Origin: Zerene cesonia
Taxonomy: Eukaryota > Arthropoda > Insecta > Lepidoptera > Pieridae
NCBI RefSeq assembly: GCF_012273895.1
Contig: NC_052104.1
Location: 4,836,001 to 4,900,000 of the forward strand
Direction of reading: 5' to 3'
DNA: 64,000 nt
This document shows, one piece after another, positions 60,871 through 64,000 of the stretch; the stretch's first letter is position 1; every line of letters starts with the position of its first letter. Both the position numbers and the translations under genes were made by a program. A model generated the notes under the pieces. That model did not search any database. It saw only the letters and a list, made by a program, of their open reading frames with translations, and was not told where the DNA came from.

Positions 60871-63699
60871 CTGGAAAAAACGAATTGCATATATACTATT
60901 GTTTATTCTTTGACAACATCGATGTTGAATTTGATTTTCGTTCGCATTATGTTTTAATTTCTATACATTATTTATATATGTATTTGAGTTTTCCCAAATA
61001 TGTGACCTTGATTTTTTTACGTTTCTTTTATTTTTAAATAAATGTTGTTTAGAGTGTTCTTGTTTTTTAAGATTCCATAAGAACATATTGATATTATGTT
61101 TGCTTAATACCTGCATGTACAAAATGTAAGAACGCCACGCTCGATTGGACCACTAATGTTAAGAAATATAAGAATTAAATTATTAAATCATATCAAAAGG
61201 TAAATTTTCCCATACTTTCATCAAATTTGATATTTATTTATTACGCATAAATTAATTGCCCCTTGGTGAGGTACCTACCGTTAGTGGATGAATATAATCA
61301 TTCTGATTATTGCTTGCTGATTCAAATTAAATTGTAATTCGCTATTCAAATATTGTAAATAGGTGTAACGGAATGCGGTATCCATAATACAAACCAGACT
61401 ACAAGATACATATAAACATAAAGATTACAATAACGTTATGGGTCTATATCGGTTTATAAGTTCAGACGAGGTCGCAAAATTTCATAAATAACTTTGGGCA
61501 GTTATCTATTATAAACAGAAATGCAAACCCATTTCGCAGAATATAGTCTTAGTGTAAATGTCATTTCCACAAAGCAAATATTTCCATTCTGTTATGCAGT
61601 ATGGAACGGAAAACACGTTGAAATAGATACGTTTATTGTAGAGTAACCGTTATTAACACTTCTCATATATTTGTATATCACAGCACTATTTCAAATCGAT
61701 TCGAGCACTCGATTTATATCGTTCGTTAGTGAATTGCCGACGCAAACCCATGTATTTATATTTCTATGTATGGAATCAAATCTAACATCTCGCCTAATAA
61801 ATGCATATTTGATGGTTAGATCTAATTCTAAAATGGTCGAAGAAAAATTACAGTCTGCGGAGAAGATTTTTCAAGTTATGCGATTTGGAGAAATGACTTG
61901 TAATAAAGACAAATTGCTCGAGAGTATCACACAAACGATGAAATGATAGCTTCCAAAAAAAGATAATTCAATTGCGATAATTTACTAAAACCCGCTCGGA
62001 GGCAAATTGTTTCGTTTAGATGTTTAGAGGAAATAAAAGTCGACCCACATTTTAAGACAAGAGATAGTCATCGCAAAAAGTTTAACGAATGGGACATAGG
62101 CAATGAGAGTATTCCGTGGCCATTGTAATAGATTTCTGAGAACGATTTGCTAATAACCGATATTAAATCGGCACTAGGTGTTGCGAGGACTGCCGGCAAA
62201 CAAAAAGAGCTAGGTATAATTATTTCTAGAACGGTAAATTGTTCCTAATGAGTCGCTTATTGGCGAATTAACATCACGTTACGGTCAGTTGTCTTCGTTT
62301 TCTGTTACCTCTAAATGGCTGTTAAGGATCCTTTGATAAGGGATTGCATAAGATTCTAATTAGCAAGGTGATATAAACCAGTTACTATATTTATCTCTTC
62401 AAACTGTTATGATACAGGAATTTCGCATAACCGAGATGACAGGAGCGGAAATTTTCTTGGCGGCCTTTTTTGCTTTTTTTATAATGTCCAATGAATAGTA
62501 TGGAAGCCAATGGAGTTGACAGCGATGATAAAAAAAGATTTGGCATTACTTTAATTATAGGTTATACGATTACAAACCAATCTTTATAACGGTAGGTTCT
62601 GCCAACACATAGAAAAGTTTGAATATAAATAAAACAGTATTCAATCTTGGCGTGCCGACTAATTAATTATTGATTGATGAAAAATGTGAACACTGGGCGG
62701 GTTTTGCTATTATTGTTATGTTGAATAGAAAAATTCTATTTCCGTTCTCTTATAAACTTCGCATATAATATATGTATGATGAATCTGTACTTATAAATAT
62801 ATCCTTGAAACATGATATACAAAGAACTGTTTTAGAAATTGTAATACAATAGATTAGTATAGACAGTACACACAATAATATTATACACTACATTTTTCAC
62901 ATCTTTTTAGCATATTCTTGCAATAAACAAAAGTCCGACCCAGAGAAAGCCTTGACAAGTTATTTATATTGAACAGTATTTTATTTATGAACGTATCAGT
63001 TAGAGGTGACAGTGCGTTATCAATTCGCATGCGATTAAGATCTGAGCTTCGTGCGTTGATTGGCCGGGTCATTACGCCGAAACGTACTCACTGGACCGCA
63101 TAAAACAACGGTATCCCGAGGCTGCCTTAGCCGCGAGCTATGTCGTTATGTGTATCCAATAGACCCAGCTATTTGTTTACATGGCCAATTAAAATATATT
63201 TATTGATGTGTAATTTTTATATCGAATTAATTACTATGGTAAATAAAGATCCAATTAAACAGTAATCGACGTAGGCGGCGACATCAAAACCGCTAATTGC
63301 GATTTACGATTTATGAATGAACATTTACGTTCTGGGTGTCGGCAGTCGACATTGTTGGAAAATTGAAATCGACGACAAGAAAGTCAATGGGCCGACGGTA
63401 GTACGCCATTTGGCGATAAAAAGATACTGATCACGTACAGAAATTTGACTGTAATAATTTCTCCGCTTAATTCTGTCGATAGAGGTGTAAATGGAGCGTA
63501 GAACGCAATCCGATATACGTAACGCAATCGAGTTAAAATTGAGGAGGTGCCGTGGTGTGATAGATGATTGGAAATCGTTTTGATACTTCCTGTTGCCACT
63601 TTGTCATTTATTAGATCGTGCGAATAGATTACATTTTTGATTGATATACATAGTACAGAAAATAAAACTTTATTCAAGAATCTTTACAAGAATACAATG
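60871..63699. other. intron or intergenic sequence
   Basis: If the exon at 60772-60870 is real, this is probably its upstream intron. A plus-strand frame at 61671-61946 (91 codons) is the only sizeable one and has no support beyond being open. Confidence 0.35.
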
Positions 63700-63702
63700 T
63701 TA

Positions 63703-63867
63703 GGCAAGCCATACACGCTACGGTCTGCCGGAAAGGTCCACCTGAGCAAGTATGCCTGCGCAGGTAGACCGGAATGTCCCCATACACGCTACCAATGTTT
63801 GGTTAACCTGCACAGGCATAGCTGCACAGATGACCTCTACGGTAGACCGTAGCGTGTATGGCTTGCC
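63703..63867. mobile_element. Harbinger-like foldback MITE
   Basis: 165 bp with inverted ends starting GGCAAGCCATACACGCTACG and reaching about 30 bases with one mismatch, flanked by TTA on both sides (63700-63702, 63868-63870). Three-base TTA target duplications are typical of PIF/Harbinger. The interior repeats CATACACGCTAC and a second inverted pair around 'gcctgcgcagg' and 'cctgcacaggc', so most of the element can fold back. Confidence 0.8.
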
Positions 63868-63870
63868 TTA

Positions 63871-64000
63871 GGGTTTCAAATCTGTGCAGTTTGTAACATT
63901 TGATATCACTAAAATAATGCATGATATGCAGTTAAACCTAACCTTGTTCATTTTTTATTTGAAATTATTAATTATTTGTACACGGACTAAAATTTTAACA
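63871..64000. other. AT-rich flank
   Basis: Nothing recognisable. Confidence 0.3.

Noticed and set aside
61671..61946. 91-codon plus-strand frame with a charged second half
   Set aside because: No splice context, promoter or family likeness; length is within chance for this sequence.
63060..63110. Possible 30-base micro-exon on the minus strand with GTGAGT donor
   Set aside because: The splice sites are plausible, but no adjoining coding exon gives it a phase.

Overview
The window is nuclear DNA of an insect, very probably a moth or butterfly. It is AT-rich, its genes have short GT-AG introns, and it carries several interspersed repeats typical of Lepidoptera: tRNA-headed SINEs with (GAT)n tails, CTAG-ended Helitron-like fragments, MITEs and an R4/Dong-like non-LTR retrotransposon. 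Runs of N (1000, about 100 and 10 bases) mark scaffold joins. Gene models below were built by hand from splice sites and reading phase; no search was run.

Layout. 420-5169 (+): the 3' six exons of a tyrosine-motif protein that looks like a transmembrane-adaptor tail, with repeats in its introns. 8102-8968 (+): a YIPF5/Yip1 Golgi membrane protein. 10161-11499 (-): a p24 cargo receptor of the TMED3/7 type. 12964-27229 (-): a complete nine-exon mitochondrial glutamate dehydrogenase (Gdh, 554 aa). 28420-35420: a second, incomplete copy of the same locus (exons 9, 8 and 1 only, nearly identical), separated by N gaps and holding an R4/Dong-like element. 36967-38004 (+): an F-box/leucine-rich-repeat protein with a spliced upstream ORF. 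41036-46492 (-): a complete ten-exon Elongin A (832 aa). 46.5-64 kb is gene-poor, with SINE copies, a probable last coding exon on the minus strand (60772-60870) followed by a possible 3 kb 3' UTR, and a Harbinger-like foldback MITE at 63703-63867.

The genes do not form one pathway. YIPF5 and the p24 protein both act in ER-Golgi traffic; Gdh works in the mitochondrial matrix; Elongin A and F-box proteins can both serve as ubiquitin-ligase substrate receptors, Elongin A also in transcription elongation.

Most notable: (1) the split, near-identical second Gdh copy, most simply an uncollapsed haplotype; (2) a decayed tandem duplication of the end of Gdh exon 5 that keeps a splice donor; (3) a protein tail with 21 of 26 tyrosines in Y-x-x-hydrophobic motifs; (4) a spliced uORF ending five bases before the F-box start codon; (5) short perfect hairpins with four-base loops, two of them at the edge of the duplicated block.
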